Of a DNA stretch of 64,000 nucleotides, positions 9,098 to 18,040 are shown in pieces. The translations under genes were made by a program, and so were the position numbers. Where the stretch lies: contig NZ_CABJCG010000021.1 in the NCBI RefSeq assembly GCF_902364025.1, positions 1-64,000 of the forward strand, given 5' to 3'. The stretch's first letter is position 1. Every line of letters begins with the position of its first letter. Origin of the DNA: Enterocloster lavalensis. Its GTDB lineage: Bacteria > Bacillota > Clostridia > Lachnospirales > Lachnospiraceae. The notes beneath the pieces are model-generated. The model searched no databases, was not told where the DNA came from, and saw nothing but the letters and a program-made list of their open reading frames with translations.

Positions 9098-10534
9098 ATG
9101 AAAAAGACTAAAATTATCTGCACCATGGGTCCTAACACCAATGACAAGAATATTATGATGGAACTGGCGAAAAACGGCATGAACGTGGCCCGTTTCAATT
9201 TTTCCCACGGGGATTACAACGAGCACATGGAACGGCTGGAGCTGTTAAAAGAGGTGCGCAAGGAGCTGGATATCCCGGTGGCCGCCCTGCTGGACACCAA
9301 GGGGCCGGAGATCCGCACCGGACTTTTAAAGGACGGTAAGAAGGTTACGCTGAAGGACGGCCAGACCTTCACCCTGACCACCCGCGAGGTGGTGGGCGAC
9401 GACCACATCGGCCACATCAATTACAGCGGACTGAACGAGGACGTTTCCGCGGGCAACAAGATCCTGATCGACGACGGCCTGATCGAGCTGGACGTGGTGG
9501 AAGTGAAGGGAACGGACATCGTCTGCAAGGTGGCCAACGGCGGCGAGCTGGGCGAGAAGAAGGGCGTGAACGTGCCCAACGTCAAGATCAAGCTTCCGGC
9601 GCTGACCGACAAGGATAAAGAGGATATCGTGTTCGGCGTCAAGCAGGGATTTGATTTTATCGCGGCCTCCTTTGTCCGCACCGCGGACTGCATCCGCGAG
9701 ATCAAGGCGATTCTGGAAGCCCACGGCTCCAGCATGAAGGTGATCGCCAAGATCGAGAACGCGGAGGGCATCGAGAATCTGGATGCGATCATTGAGGCCA
9801 GCGACGGCATCATGGTGGCCCGGGGCGACATGGGCGTGGAGATTCCGGCCGAGAAGGTTCCCTATATTCAGAAAATGATTATCCGCAAGTGCAACGAGCA
9901 GTGCAAGTCTGTGATCACGGCCACCCAGATGCTGGATTCCATGATCCGCAACCCCAGACCCACCCGGGCGGAGGTGACGGACGTGGCCAACGCGGTTTAC
10001 GACGGCACGGACGCCGTGATGCTTTCCGGCGAGACGGCCATGGGCAAGTATCCGGTGGAGGCCTTAAAGATGATGGCCACCATCGTGGAGGATTCCGAGT
10101 CCCACCTGGACTATGAGGCGTACCGCCGCCGCAAGGTTTCCAAGACCAACACCCAGAACATTTCCAACGCAGTCTGCTTCGCTTCCGTTTCCACGGCCCA
10201 CGACCTGGGCGCTCAGGCGATCATCGCCCCCAGCATCACCGGCTTTACCACCCTGATGCTGAGCAAATGGAGACCCAGCGCCCAGATCATCGGTATGTCC
10301 CCCAGCATGGCCACGGTGCGCCAGATGCAGATTCAGTGGGGCGTGGTTCCGGTTTGGTCCCGCCGCGCGGATTCCACGGATGAGCTGATTGAGAATTCCA
10401 TGGAGGAGCTGAAGAACCGGAAGATGCTGGAGCTGGGCGACCTGGTGGTGATCACCGCGGGCGTTGTGACCTACGCCAGACGGCATGAGGCCGCGACCCA
10501 GACCAATATCATGCGTGTGCTGAACGTGGAATGA
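9098..10534 (+). CDS. pyk: Pyruvate kinase
   Basis: Catalyses phosphoenolpyruvate + ADP to pyruvate + ATP, the last step of glycolysis, in the cytoplasm. All hallmarks are visible: N-terminal TKIICTMGP, NVARFNFSHG, the LLDTKGPEIRTG loop, the active-site signature around VIAKIENAEGIENLD (residues about 215-230), VARGDMGVEIP, and NPRPTRAEVTDVANAV. The length of 478 residues means the short form, without the extra C-terminal PEP-utiliser domain found in Bacillus-type enzymes. The ATG follows GGAGG and then AAGGA. A large terminator follows, so transcription ends here. Confidence 0.97.
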   Translation: MKKTKIICTMGPNTNDKNIMMELAKNGMNVARFNFSHGDYNEHMERLELLKEVRKELDIPVAALLDTKGPEIRTGLLKDGKKVTLKDGQTFTLTTREVVGDDHIGHINYSGLNEDVSAGNKILIDDGLIELDVVEVKGTDIVCKVANGGELGEKKGVNVPNVKIKLPALTDKDKEDIVFGVKQGFDFIAASFVRTADCIREIKAILEAHGSSMKVIAKIENAEGIENLDAIIEASDGIMVARGDMGVEIPAEKVPYIQKMIIRKCNEQCKSVITATQMLDSMIRNPRPTRAEVTDVANAVYDGTDAVMLSGETAMGKYPVEALKMMATIVEDSESHLDYEAYRRRKVSKTNTQNISNAVCFASVSTAHDLGAQAIIAPSITGFTTLMLSKWRPSAQIIGMSPSMATVRQMQIQWGVVPVWSRRADSTDELIENSMEELKNRKMLELGDLVVITAGVVTYARRHEAATQTNIMRVLNVE

Positions 10535-10574
10535 TGTTTGGATTCATGAATACGAAAGAATGACTGGACAAAGG

Positions 10575-10632
10575 AGTCCGTCCTGGAGTACAATGGTGCA
10601 AAAGCGCCGTGGTAGTTCGGGCGGACTTTTTT
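10575..10632 (+). terminator. Terminator after pyruvate kinase
   Basis: AGTCCGTCC (10575-10583) pairs with GGGCGGACT (10619-10627), with an inner GGTGC/GCGCC stem, followed by six T residues (10627-10632). Compact and strong. Confidence 0.85.
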
Positions 10633-10738
10633 ACATGTCCGCCCGCTGCGCACGTTTACGGAGAGCGGCGGAGTGCGGACGCGCCGGCGGCAGAGGCGGC
10701 CGGGCGGAAGTATGGCCATAGAAGGGAGAATATGCAGG

Positions 10739-12004
10739 ATGGATAAAAAGCCATTTGTGACACTGGAGAAACTGGAAGAAATTGTAAAAGATTACCCCAC
10801 CCCCTTTCACCTGTATGACGAGAAGGGAATCCGCGAGAACGCCATGAAGCTGAAGCAGGCGTTTGCATGGAATAAGGGGTTTAAAGAGTATTTTGCGGTG
10901 AAGGCCACGCCCAATCCGTTTATTTTGCAGCTCTTAAAGGAGTGCGGCTGCGGCACGGACTGCTCTTCCATGACGGAGCTTATGATGTCCGAGGCCTGCG
11001 GATTTTCCGGGGAGGAGATCATGTTTTCCTCCAACGACACGCCGCCGGAGGAGTTTGCCTACGCGGCCAAACTGGGCGCGATTATCAACCTGGATGATTT
11101 CACCCATATCCAGTTTCTGGAGGACACGCTGGGCTATATCCCGGAGACCATCAGCTGCCGGTTTAATCCCGGCGGTGTGTTCAAGATCAGCAACGACATT
11201 ATGGACAACCCCGGTGACTCCAAGTACGGGATGACCACGGAGCAGATTTTTGAGGCGTTTAAGATTTTAAAGGCCAAGGGCGCGAAGCGGTTCGGAATCC
11301 ACGCGTTCCTGGCCTCCAACACGGTGACCAATGAGTATTATCCGCTGTTAGCCAGACAGCTTTTTGAGCTGGCGGTGAAGCTGAAGGAGGAGACCGGGGC
11401 GTGCGTCGCCTTTATCAACCTGTCCGGCGGCATCGGCATCCCCTACCGCCCCGACCAGGAGCCAAATGATATCCTGGTGATCGGGGAGGGCGTGCGGAAC
11501 GCTTACCAGGACGTGCTGGTGCCCGCGGGTATGGGCGACGTGGCGCTGTGCACGGAGCTGGGCCGCTTTATGCTGGGGCCCTACGGCTGTCTGGTGACCA
11601 GGGCGATCCATGAGAAACACACCTACAAGGAATACGTGGGCGTGGACGCCTGCGCGGTGAACCTGATGCGGCCCGCCATGTACGGCGCTTACCACCACGT
11701 CACGGTGATGGGCAAGGAGGACCTGCCCTGCGACCACATGTACGACGTGGTCGGTTCCCTGTGCGAGAACAACGACAAGTTCGCCATCGACCGGATGCTG
11801 CCGAAGGTGGACAAGGGGGACCTGTTAGTGATCCACGACACCGGCGCCCACGGGTTCGCCATGGGCTACAATTACAACGGAAAGCTGAAATCGGCGGAGC
11901 TTCTGCTGAAGGAGGACGGCTCCGTGCAGATGATCCGCAGGGCGGAGACTCCGAAGGATTACTTTGTGACCTTTGATTTCTGCGATATTTTAAAGAATTA
12001 TTGA
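10739..12004 (+). CDS. lysA: Diaminopimelate decarboxylase-type PLP enzyme
   Basis: A 421-residue alanine-racemase-fold decarboxylase. The PLP lysine is in YFAVKATPNP (near residue 50), with the glycine-rich phosphate loop LSGGIGIPY, ELGRFMLGPYG, and the second-domain CENNDKF and GAHGFAMGYN motifs. It most likely turns meso-diaminopimelate into lysine; related enzymes use other diamino acids, so substrate is inferred. The start ATG 10739 follows GGGAGA by about 9 bp; the open frame extends to 10673 with no ribosome site. It is followed closely by proC in the same orientation, suggesting an amino-acid biosynthesis operon. Confidence 0.85.
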   Translation: MDKKPFVTLEKLEEIVKDYPTPFHLYDEKGIRENAMKLKQAFAWNKGFKEYFAVKATPNPFILQLLKECGCGTDCSSMTELMMSEACGFSGEEIMFSSNDTPPEEFAYAAKLGAIINLDDFTHIQFLEDTLGYIPETISCRFNPGGVFKISNDIMDNPGDSKYGMTTEQIFEAFKILKAKGAKRFGIHAFLASNTVTNEYYPLLARQLFELAVKLKEETGACVAFINLSGGIGIPYRPDQEPNDILVIGEGVRNAYQDVLVPAGMGDVALCTELGRFMLGPYGCLVTRAIHEKHTYKEYVGVDACAVNLMRPAMYGAYHHVTVMGKEDLPCDHMYDVVGSLCENNDKFAIDRMLPKVDKGDLLVIHDTGAHGFAMGYNYNGKLKSAELLLKEDGSVQMIRRAETPKDYFVTFDFCDILKNY

Positions 12005-12055
12005 GTGAAGGCGGCTGCGAATCAGGATTGCGGCCGCGGGAAAAGAGGCATAAGG

Positions 12056-12853
12056 ATGGCTAAGATTGGTTTTATTGGAATGGGGAATATGGGGTTCGCG
12101 ATTCTGAAGGGGCTGCTGAAGATTTATGAGCCCGCGGACATGGTGTTTTCGTCCGCTCACAGGGAAAAGATGGAGCGGGTGACCGAACAGACCGGCGTGC
12201 CTCACGCGGCCTCAAACGCGGACTGTGCGGCCCAGGTGAAGTATCTTTTGCTGGCGGTGAAGCCCCAGTATTTTGACGCGGTGTTTGCGGATATCAAGGA
12301 GGTGTTAAGGCCTGATCAGGTGATCATTTCCCTGGCCCCCGGCCTGACCATCGAGTCCTACCGGCAGCGGCTTGGGAGTAATCTGCGGTTCGTGCGGGCG
12401 ATGCCCAATACCCCGGCCCTGCTGGGCGAGGGAATGACCGGCGTCAGCTACGACGGCGGGCTGTTCACGGAGGAGGAGAAGCGGGAGATGGAAATTCTGT
12501 TCACCTCCTTTGGAAAGCTGCAGCTGGTGGAGGAGCGCCTGATGGATGCGGTGGGTTGCGTCAGCGGAAGCTCGCCTGCCTTCGTGTACATGTTTATAGA
12601 GGCTTTGGCTGACGGAGCCGTGAAATACGGCCTGCCCAGGGCCGCGGCCTGTCAGATGGCCGCTCAGGCGGTTCTAGGGAGCGCGAAAATGGTGCTGGAG
12701 ACGGGCAAACACCCGGAGCAGCTGAAGGACGAGGTCTGCTCACCGGGCGGCACCACGATCCAGGGCGTTTCCGCGCTGGAGGAGGCGGGATTCCGAAGCG
12801 CGGTGATCCGGGCCTGCGACGCTTGTTATAAGAAGAGTACGGAGATTCAGTAG
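12056..12853 (+). CDS. proC: Pyrroline-5-carboxylate reductase
   Basis: A 265-residue NAD(P)H-dependent enzyme making proline from pyrroline-5-carboxylate in the cytoplasm. It opens with the Rossmann motif IGFIGMGNMG and carries RAMPNTPALLGEGMTG, the GCVSGSSPAFVY helix and the closing signature DEVCSPGGTTIQG. The start at ATG 12056 is fixed by the Rossmann motif and an AGAGG site 7 bp before it; an in-frame extension to 12005 is not supported. The 51-bp gap after the decarboxylase contains a GC-rich inverted repeat (GCGGC/GCCGC). Confidence 0.96.
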   Translation: MAKIGFIGMGNMGFAILKGLLKIYEPADMVFSSAHREKMERVTEQTGVPHAASNADCAAQVKYLLLAVKPQYFDAVFADIKEVLRPDQVIISLAPGLTIESYRQRLGSNLRFVRAMPNTPALLGEGMTGVSYDGGLFTEEEKREMEILFTSFGKLQLVEERLMDAVGCVSGSSPAFVYMFIEALADGAVKYGLPRAAACQMAAQAVLGSAKMVLETGKHPEQLKDEVCSPGGTTIQGVSALEEAGFRSAVIRACDACYKKSTEIQ

Positions 12854-12855
12854 GA

Positions 12856-12925
12856 CGGCTGCGTGAGATGAGCCGGAGGGCCGCGGGCGGCTGCGCGGGA
12901 TCAGCCGGAAGGCCCAGACGGCTGC
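12856..12925 (+). repeat. Short tandem repeat downstream of proC
   Basis: Two imperfect units of 32 and 31 bp (12856-12887 and 12888-12918) and a third partial copy all begin CGGCTGC and share AGCCGGA.GGCC. They lie in the gap between proC and the Nudix gene. GC-rich and able to form hairpins; function unknown. Confidence 0.6.
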
Positions 12926-12961
12926 ATTATAAAAAGTTTTGAGAAAGAGGGAACGAGGATC

Positions 12962-13555
12962 ATGGGTGATAAGATTGAGCAGGAGAACCTGCCGGTGGTG
13001 CGTCTGGACCGGCAGCTGAAATACCAGGGGAATATCCTGAAGATTTATGAGGACACGGTGGTGGCCAACGGCCACGAGGCACATTGGGACTATATTCACC
13101 ACGACGGGGCGGCGGCGGTGCTGCCGGTGACGGACGACGGGAAAATTCTGATGGTGCGGCAGTACCGCAATGCGCTGGACCGTTTCACGCTGGAGATTCC
13201 GGCCGGAAAGCTGGATGAGCCGGACGAGCCGAAGGTGGAGTGCGCCTACCGGGAGCTGGAGGAGGAAACCGGGTACCGGGTGGAGAGCCAAGGCAAGCTG
13301 GAGTATCTGATGAGCCTGAACACCACCGTGGCGTTCTGCGATGAGGCCATCGACATTTTCGTGGCCCATCACCTGATTCCGTCCAAGCAGCATTTGGATG
13401 AGGACGAGGTGATCAATGTGGAGGCGTGGGAGCTTAAGGATTTGGAGGACCTGATCTACAGCGGCACCATCACCGACGGAAAGACCATCGCCGCGATCAT
13501 GGCCTACGCCAGGAAGTACCGCTCCACGGACAAGCGGGACGAGGCCCTTTCCTGA
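12962..13555 (+). CDS. nudF: Nudix hydrolase, ADP-ribose pyrophosphatase type
   Basis: A 197-residue enzyme with the complete Nudix box from GKLDEPDEPKVECAYRELEEETGY (signature G, REL, EE, G) near residues 77-100. Upstream are the GAAAVLPV and LMVRQYRNAL strands typical of the ADP-ribose pyrophosphatase subfamily, which splits ADP-ribose into AMP and ribose-5-phosphate. The ATG follows GAGG. It is followed by a SpoIIM-like gene and, further on, xerD, a neighbourhood also known from Bacillus (nudF-spoIIM-...-xerD), which supports the symbol. Confidence 0.87.
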   Translation: MGDKIEQENLPVVRLDRQLKYQGNILKIYEDTVVANGHEAHWDYIHHDGAAAVLPVTDDGKILMVRQYRNALDRFTLEIPAGKLDEPDEPKVECAYRELEEETGYRVESQGKLEYLMSLNTTVAFCDEAIDIFVAHHLIPSKQHLDEDEVINVEAWELKDLEDLIYSGTITDGKTIAAIMAYARKYRSTDKRDEALS

Positions 13556-13617
13556 CATAATCGCCGGACGGGCGGCATAGACTGTGGTAAACAAGCTGAG
13601 ACTGGCGGTGGCTGTCT

Positions 13618-14166
13618 GTGAAATTGCGGCGACTTAGAATGGAAATGCGAAGTTTAAACTATCAGGATTGGCTGCTCGTCTGTTTTATTCTCGGCGTTGT
13701 CGGGGGAACAGCGGCAGCCCATTTTTTTGGCGGTCAGACGGTGAAGGCCCAGGTGCTGGGAGGGATGGGACCGGGCTCGTCCGTGGACGGGGCGGTCAGA
13801 CAGGCCCTTTTCTGGCAGGTTCTGCGCCTGCGGTTCGCCCAGCTGGCGGTGGGCTGGCTTATGGGGCTGACGGTGTACAGCGCGGTGCTGTTCGGCCTGG
13901 CGGCGGTCTGGGGTGGCGTGACCGTGGCCGTGGTCATGTCCGTGCTGACCAGCCAGAAGGGGCTTTTGGGGCTGCCCGCCTTTCTGTGCAGCATGGCGCC
14001 CCAGGGGGTCTGCTACGCCCTGGCCTGGGCCGTTCTGGCCATGTGGGCGGGAAAGCAGGAAAAGAAAATACGCCTGGCGCCCTTCGGGCTGCTGCTTTTA
14101 GTGGGGGCTCTGGGCACGTTTTTGGAAGTTTACGCCAGCCCGGCGCTGTATGGCCTCTGGTTTTAA
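13618..14166 (+). CDS. spoIIM: SpoIIM-like sporulation membrane protein
   Basis: A 182-residue membrane protein with about five hydrophobic helices. The first segment (LVCFILGVVGGTAAAHFF), the middle LPAFLCSMAPQG helix and the closing GTFLEVYASPALYG match the pattern of stage II sporulation protein M, whose C-terminus ends in a similar E-x-Y-x-S-P motif. In spore formers SpoIIM scaffolds the SpoIID/SpoIIP peptidoglycan machine during engulfment. Position between nudF and xerD agrees with the Bacillus order. The start is uncertain: GTG 13618 is used, and ATG 13639 is possible. The identification is from motif and context, not from a search. Confidence 0.68.
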   Translation: MKLRRLRMEMRSLNYQDWLLVCFILGVVGGTAAAHFFGGQTVKAQVLGGMGPGSSVDGAVRQALFWQVLRLRFAQLAVGWLMGLTVYSAVLFGLAAVWGGVTVAVVMSVLTSQKGLLGLPAFLCSMAPQGVCYALAWAVLAMWAGKQEKKIRLAPFGLLLLVGALGTFLEVYASPALYGLWF

Positions 14167-14211
14167 GAGGGGGGCGCCGGCCGGTGACTGGTACAAAGGA
14201 GGAAATGGCAA

Positions 14212-15069
14212 ATGTGGGTAATGTTTGCGTTTGGCTCGGCGCTGTTTGCGGGTATTACGGCGGTTCTGTCGAAAATCGGCATGCAGGACATGGATTCGGA
14301 TGTGGGGACCGCGGTGCGCACCGGGGTGGTGCTGGTCTTTTCCTGGATGATGGTGTTTCTGACCGGTTCCATCGGGACCATAGGGGAGATAAGCGGCAGA
14401 ACGTTTTTGTTTCTGGTGTTGTCCGGGCTGGCCACCGGCGCTTCCTGGCTGTTCTATTTCCGGGCGCTGCAGCTGGGAAATGTAAATAAGGTGGCTCCCA
14501 TCGACAAGTCCAGCACGGTTCTGACCATGCTGCTGGCGTTTCTGATTCTGGGGGAGGCGCTTTCTCTGTTAAAGGTCGTCTGCATGATTCTAATCGGCGC
14601 GGGCACGCTGCTTATGATTCACAGGCAGGAGGGGGGAGCGGACAGCGCAGAACGGGGCTGGATGGCCTGCGCCCTGCTGTCCGCGGTGTTCGCCAGCTTG
14701 ACGGCTATTCTGGGGAAAATTGGAATTCAGGGCGTGGAGTCCAATTTGGGGACCGCGATCCGCACCTGCGTGGTGCTGGTGATGGCGTGGCTTCTGGTGT
14801 TCGTCAAGGGCAAGCAGGGGGAGGTCCGGCGTATCAACGGGAAAAATGGCCTGTTTCTGGTGTTGTCCGGGCTGGCCACCGGGGGCTCCTGGCTGTGCTA
14901 TTACCGGGCGCTTCAGGATGGACAGGCCAGCGTGGTGGTGCCTATTGACAAGCTGAGTATTCTGGTCACCATCCTGTTTTCGCGGCTGTTCTTGGGGGAA
15001 CGGCTGGGCAGGAGGGCGTTTTGGGGGCTGGTGCTGCTGGTGGCCGGAACGCTGCTTTTGTTACGTTAG
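14212..15069 (+). CDS. EamA/DMT-family transporter
   Basis: A 285-residue, ten-helix membrane transporter made of two EamA halves. The halves carry parallel motifs: FYFRALQLGNVNKVAPIDKSS in the first and YYRALQDGQASVVVPIDKLS in the second, each followed by a GE(A/R)L turn, so the internal duplication is visible. Substrate of drug/metabolite-type transporters cannot be told from sequence. ATG 14212 follows AAAGGAGG. The downstream lipase-like gene begins only 9 bp after the stop, so they are likely cotranscribed. Confidence 0.88.
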   Translation: MWVMFAFGSALFAGITAVLSKIGMQDMDSDVGTAVRTGVVLVFSWMMVFLTGSIGTIGEISGRTFLFLVLSGLATGASWLFYFRALQLGNVNKVAPIDKSSTVLTMLLAFLILGEALSLLKVVCMILIGAGTLLMIHRQEGGADSAERGWMACALLSAVFASLTAILGKIGIQGVESNLGTAIRTCVVLVMAWLLVFVKGKQGEVRRINGKNGLFLVLSGLATGGSWLCYYRALQDGQASVVVPIDKLSILVTILFSRLFLGERLGRRAFWGLVLLVAGTLLLLR

Positions 15070-15078
15070 AGAGGAAAA

Positions 15079-16500
15079 ATGATGAGACTGAAGAGGGTTC
15101 CGGTTTATCTGTGGCGTTTAATCCGGGCGCTTTATATACCGGTGGCGGTCAACTGCCCGCTTCTCATCTGGCTGGCCTTTCAGCTGTTATGGCCGGACAG
15201 CGGGATAATTTTCCGGACAATGGTTACGGCGGCCCTGCTGTCCGGCGTCTGGGCGGTGTGGATTTATCTGAATATTGTTCCATGGCCCAGGGAGGAATTC
15301 GCCAGCCGCCGCCTGACGATCATGGAGGGCGGGCGGCATCTGTGCCGGCTGGCCCTTTACGGCATGGCGGTCCAGGCCCTGGGAATGTGGTTTTGTTATC
15401 CTAGCCTGAAGGCGCTTTTGGTGCGGGCGGGGGAGAACGGGCAGTTGGGGAGCCATCCGGGGCTGTTGCTGTGGGGCAACTGTATTTACGCGGTGGTCCT
15501 GCTGTTCCTTCTGATGTGGAACGGTATTCTGCGCATGTTTTTCACCTCCAAGCGTCTGCGCCTGGGGATGCGGGCGCTGATGCTTTTGGCGATGTGGGTC
15601 CCGGGAGTGAACCTGCTGGTGCTGTGTTATGCCATGCGCAAGGTGCACGCGGAGTACGACTTTGAGTGTTACAAGGAGTCGGTGCGCCTGGTGCGCAGGG
15701 AATCGGAGCTGTGCCGCACCCGGTATCCGCTGGTGATGGTTCACGGCGTCGGTTTTCGGGACCTGCGGTATTTTAACTATTGGGGACGGATTCCCAGGGA
15801 ATTGACGCGCTACGGGGCAACGGTGTATTACGGGAATCAGGAGGCGTTCGCCACGGTGGAGCAGAACGCCGGGGATATTTTAAAGGTGGTGCAGAGGGTG
15901 GCCGAGGAGACCGGCTGCGGCAAGGTGAATATGATCGCCCACTCCAAGGGCGGGCTGGATTCGCGCTACGCTATCAGCCGTCTGGGAGCTGCGCCCTGGG
16001 TGGCCTCTCTGACCACTGTGTGTACGCCCCACCGGGGCTGCCGGTTTGTGGATCGGGCCTGCCGCCTGCCGGAGTGGCTGTACCGGGGCGTGGCCCGGGT
16101 TTTCGACTGGGGCTTCGGGCGGTTTGGGGACGCCCACCCGGATTTCTACCGGGCCACACGGCAGTTTTCCACACAGGCCAGCGAGCGCTTCAACCGGGAG
16201 GTGCCGGATGCGCCGGGGGTATTTTACCAGAGCTACGCCACGGCCATGAAGGATTGTCTCAGCGATCCGCTGCTCACACTGCCTTACCTGCTGATCAAGC
16301 CGCTGGAGGGGGAAAACGACGGGCTGGTCAGCGTGGAGTCGGCCAAATGGGGCGAATTTCGGGGCGTGGTGCGCAACCGCAGGCACAGGGGAATTTCCCA
16401 CGGGGATATTATCGATCTGAAGCGGGAGGACTATGGGGACTTTGACGTGGTGGAGTTTTATGTGGGTCTGGTGAAGGAGCTGCGGGAGAGGGGATTCTGA
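15079..16500 (+). CDS. Membrane-anchored alpha/beta hydrolase, lipase-like
   Basis: A 473-residue protein. Residues 1-190 hold about four hydrophobic helices, then comes an alpha/beta hydrolase domain. Visible are the oxyanion strand YPLVMVHGVGF (residues about 215-225), the nucleophile elbow MIAHSKGG (AHSxG, near 285), and the following VCTPHRGCR. The acidic member is probably in the LEGENDGLVS segment and the catalytic His in RHRGISHGD near the end. This order resembles family I.5-type bacterial triacylglycerol lipases. Joining to a membrane domain is less usual. Substrate unknown: a lipid or ester is inferred. Confidence 0.75.
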   Translation: MMRLKRVPVYLWRLIRALYIPVAVNCPLLIWLAFQLLWPDSGIIFRTMVTAALLSGVWAVWIYLNIVPWPREEFASRRLTIMEGGRHLCRLALYGMAVQALGMWFCYPSLKALLVRAGENGQLGSHPGLLLWGNCIYAVVLLFLLMWNGILRMFFTSKRLRLGMRALMLLAMWVPGVNLLVLCYAMRKVHAEYDFECYKESVRLVRRESELCRTRYPLVMVHGVGFRDLRYFNYWGRIPRELTRYGATVYYGNQEAFATVEQNAGDILKVVQRVAEETGCGKVNMIAHSKGGLDSRYAISRLGAAPWVASLTTVCTPHRGCRFVDRACRLPEWLYRGVARVFDWGFGRFGDAHPDFYRATRQFSTQASERFNREVPDAPGVFYQSYATAMKDCLSDPLLTLPYLLIKPLEGENDGLVSVESAKWGEFRGVVRNRRHRGISHGDIIDLKREDYGDFDVVEFYVGLVKELRERGF

Positions 16501-16548
16501 ATATATGGGGGAAATTGGAAAAAGCCAGTAAAAACAGGGATTTTTAGG

Positions 16549-16577
16549 CGCCGCAGCCATTGGAGCGGCGTTTTTTT
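16549..16577 (+). terminator. Terminator after the lipase-like gene
   Basis: CGCCGC (16549-16554) pairs with GCGGCG (16565-16570) and is followed by seven T residues. The gap 16501-16794 holds this terminator and the xerD promoter, and no further gene. Confidence 0.88.
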
Positions 16578-16705
16578 AATGGAATTTTTAAAAATATTTT
16601 CGCGGGATTTTACAACATATTGCGAGGAAAAAATGGGGGGTTCCAACATGTAGTATGTTTTATGTTAATCAGGTGGAAAATGGCCTCAAAGTGGGAAAAA
16701 TGTGT

Positions 16706-16734
16706 TTGATTTTATCGAAAAATGTGGATATAAT
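16706..16734 (+). promoter_or_regulatory. Promoter of xerD
   Basis: TTGATT (16706-16711), 17 bp, TATAAT (16729-16734), 60 bp upstream of the xerD start. Confidence 0.75.
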
Positions 16735-16794
16735 GATAGTCAGCACTATGTAAATGCGTAGTTTGTGAATGTTAGGGGTTAGGGGATAAAAGCG

Positions 16795-17646
16795 ATGACG
16801 GCCGACATAAAATACTTTATCGAGTACCTTGAGAATGAAAAAAAGGCATCGAAGAATACGGTCATTTCCTACCAGAGAGATCTGGTACAGCTGGCGGCTT
16901 ACCTGGAGGCCAAGGGGATCACGGAGGCGGAAAAGGTGACCAAGACCAGCTTGAATTCGTACATACTGTATCTGGAGAAGGAGGGGAAAGCCACCACCAC
17001 GATTTCGCGGGAGCTGGCTTCCATTAAGGCATTTTTCCACTATGAACTGCGGGAGGGGAGAATCCGCCGCGATCCGGCGGAGTTTATCAAGGCCCCCAAG
17101 GTGGAGAAAAAGGCGCCGGTGATTCTGACGGTGAATGAGGTTAACGCGCTGTTGTGCCAGCCCGGAGACAGAACACCCAAGGAGCTTCGGGACAAGGCGA
17201 TGCTGGAACTGCTCTACGCCACCGGAATCCGCGTGTCGGAGCTGATCAGCCTGAAACTGACGGATGTGAACATGCAGGTGGGTTACATTACCTGCCGGGA
17301 CCGCAGCAAGGAGCGGATGGTGCCCTTTGGGAAGAACGCCCGCCAGGCCCTGGTCCAGTACATGGGGGAGGCCAGGACGGAGCTTTTGAAGGGCAAAAAT
17401 TCGGATTGGCTGTTTACCAACTGTAACGGTCAGGCCATGAGCCGCCAGGGCTTCTGGAAATTGATCAAACAGTATGGCGAGAAGGCCGGAATCAAGTCCG
17501 ATATCACCCCGCATACCCTGCGGCATTCCTTTGCCGCACATCTGATCCGCAGCGGCGCGGATATCCACGCGGTACAGGCGATGCTGGGGCATTCCGATAC
17601 GGCGACAACACAGATTTATACAAATTATACGGCGTCTTCCGGTTGA
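16795..17646 (+). CDS. xerD: Tyrosine site-specific recombinase XerD, short C-terminus
   Basis: A 283-residue recombinase that resolves chromosome dimers at dif with XerC. The N-terminal SAM-like core-binding domain spans about 1-85. The catalytic residues are present: Arg in ATGIRVSEL, Lys in the RSKERMVPFG hairpin, HTLRHSFAAHL, LGHSD, and the Tyr nucleophile at residue 275 (QIYT). Only eight residues follow the Tyr, where XerD usually has about 19, so most of the C-terminal tail that contacts the partner protomer is missing. The stop lies inside a strong terminator hairpin. It has its own promoter. The nudF-spoIIM neighbourhood argues for a housekeeping XerD and not a phage integrase. Confidence 0.87.
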   Translation: MTADIKYFIEYLENEKKASKNTVISYQRDLVQLAAYLEAKGITEAEKVTKTSLNSYILYLEKEGKATTTISRELASIKAFFHYELREGRIRRDPAEFIKAPKVEKKAPVILTVNEVNALLCQPGDRTPKELRDKAMLELLYATGIRVSELISLKLTDVNMQVGYITCRDRSKERMVPFGKNARQALVQYMGEARTELLKGKNSDWLFTNCNGQAMSRQGFWKLIKQYGEKAGIKSDITPHTLRHSFAAHLIRSGADIHAVQAMLGHSDTATTQIYTNYTASSG

Positions 17647-17663
17647 GGAGGAGGCCGTTTTTT
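17629..17663 (+). terminator. Terminator overlapping the 3' end of xerD
   Basis: ACGGCGTCTTCC (17629-17640) pairs, with one mismatch and one G-T pair, with GGAGGAGGCCGT (17647-17658), then TTTTTT. The left arm encodes the last residues of XerD. The gap 17647-17881 is G-rich and shows no gene. Confidence 0.85.
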
Positions 17664-17881
17664 GAGGGGGGTTGCTGGGAGAAATGGGGGTGTTTGGGGG
17701 ATAGAGGAGTTTAGGATATTATCCGGAAGTGGATAATGTAGAGGGGATGAGTACAGGAGATGAGGGGAGAGATGGGAAGGAAAATGGGCAGGATAGATCG
17801 GGGACAGGTGAGACGGGCGGGGAACGGAGCGCTGCGCGGCCAGTGGGAGCGGGTAGACTGGGATAGGTGTGCCTCGGGCAC

Positions 17882-17910
17882 TTGACATTGGCGGGCTGCT
17901 CGGATATAAT
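17882..17910 (+). promoter_or_regulatory. Consensus promoter of tRNA-Leu
   Basis: TTGACA (17882-17887), 17 bp, TATAAT (17905-17910), ending 15 bp before the tRNA. Confidence 0.9.
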
Positions 17911-17925
17911 GAGATTTGTGTGAAT

Positions 17926-18005
17926 GCGGCTATGGCGGAATTGGCAGACGCGATGGATTTAGGTTCCATTGGGAGACCGTGCAGGTTCGAGTCCTGTTAG
18001 CCGCA
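17926..18005 (+). tRNA. tRNA-Leu (TAG)
   Basis: A class II tRNA of 80 nt. Acceptor GCGGCTA pairs with TAGCCGC; the anticodon loop TTTAGGT gives TAG. A long variable arm is present. It has its own consensus promoter and terminator. Confidence 0.97.
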
Positions 18006-18010
18006 GTGAA

Positions 18011-18040
18011 AAACCCTTGATTGAGATCAGGGGTTTTTTT
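18011..18040 (+). terminator. Terminator of tRNA-Leu
   Basis: ACCCTTGAT and ATCAGGGGT form a stem around TGAG and are followed by a run of seven T residues. Confidence 0.9.

Noticed and set aside
10535..10738. A lysine riboswitch before the decarboxylase gene
   Set aside because: The only structure is a strong terminator fitting the end of pyk; I could not find the conserved lysine-riboswitch core.
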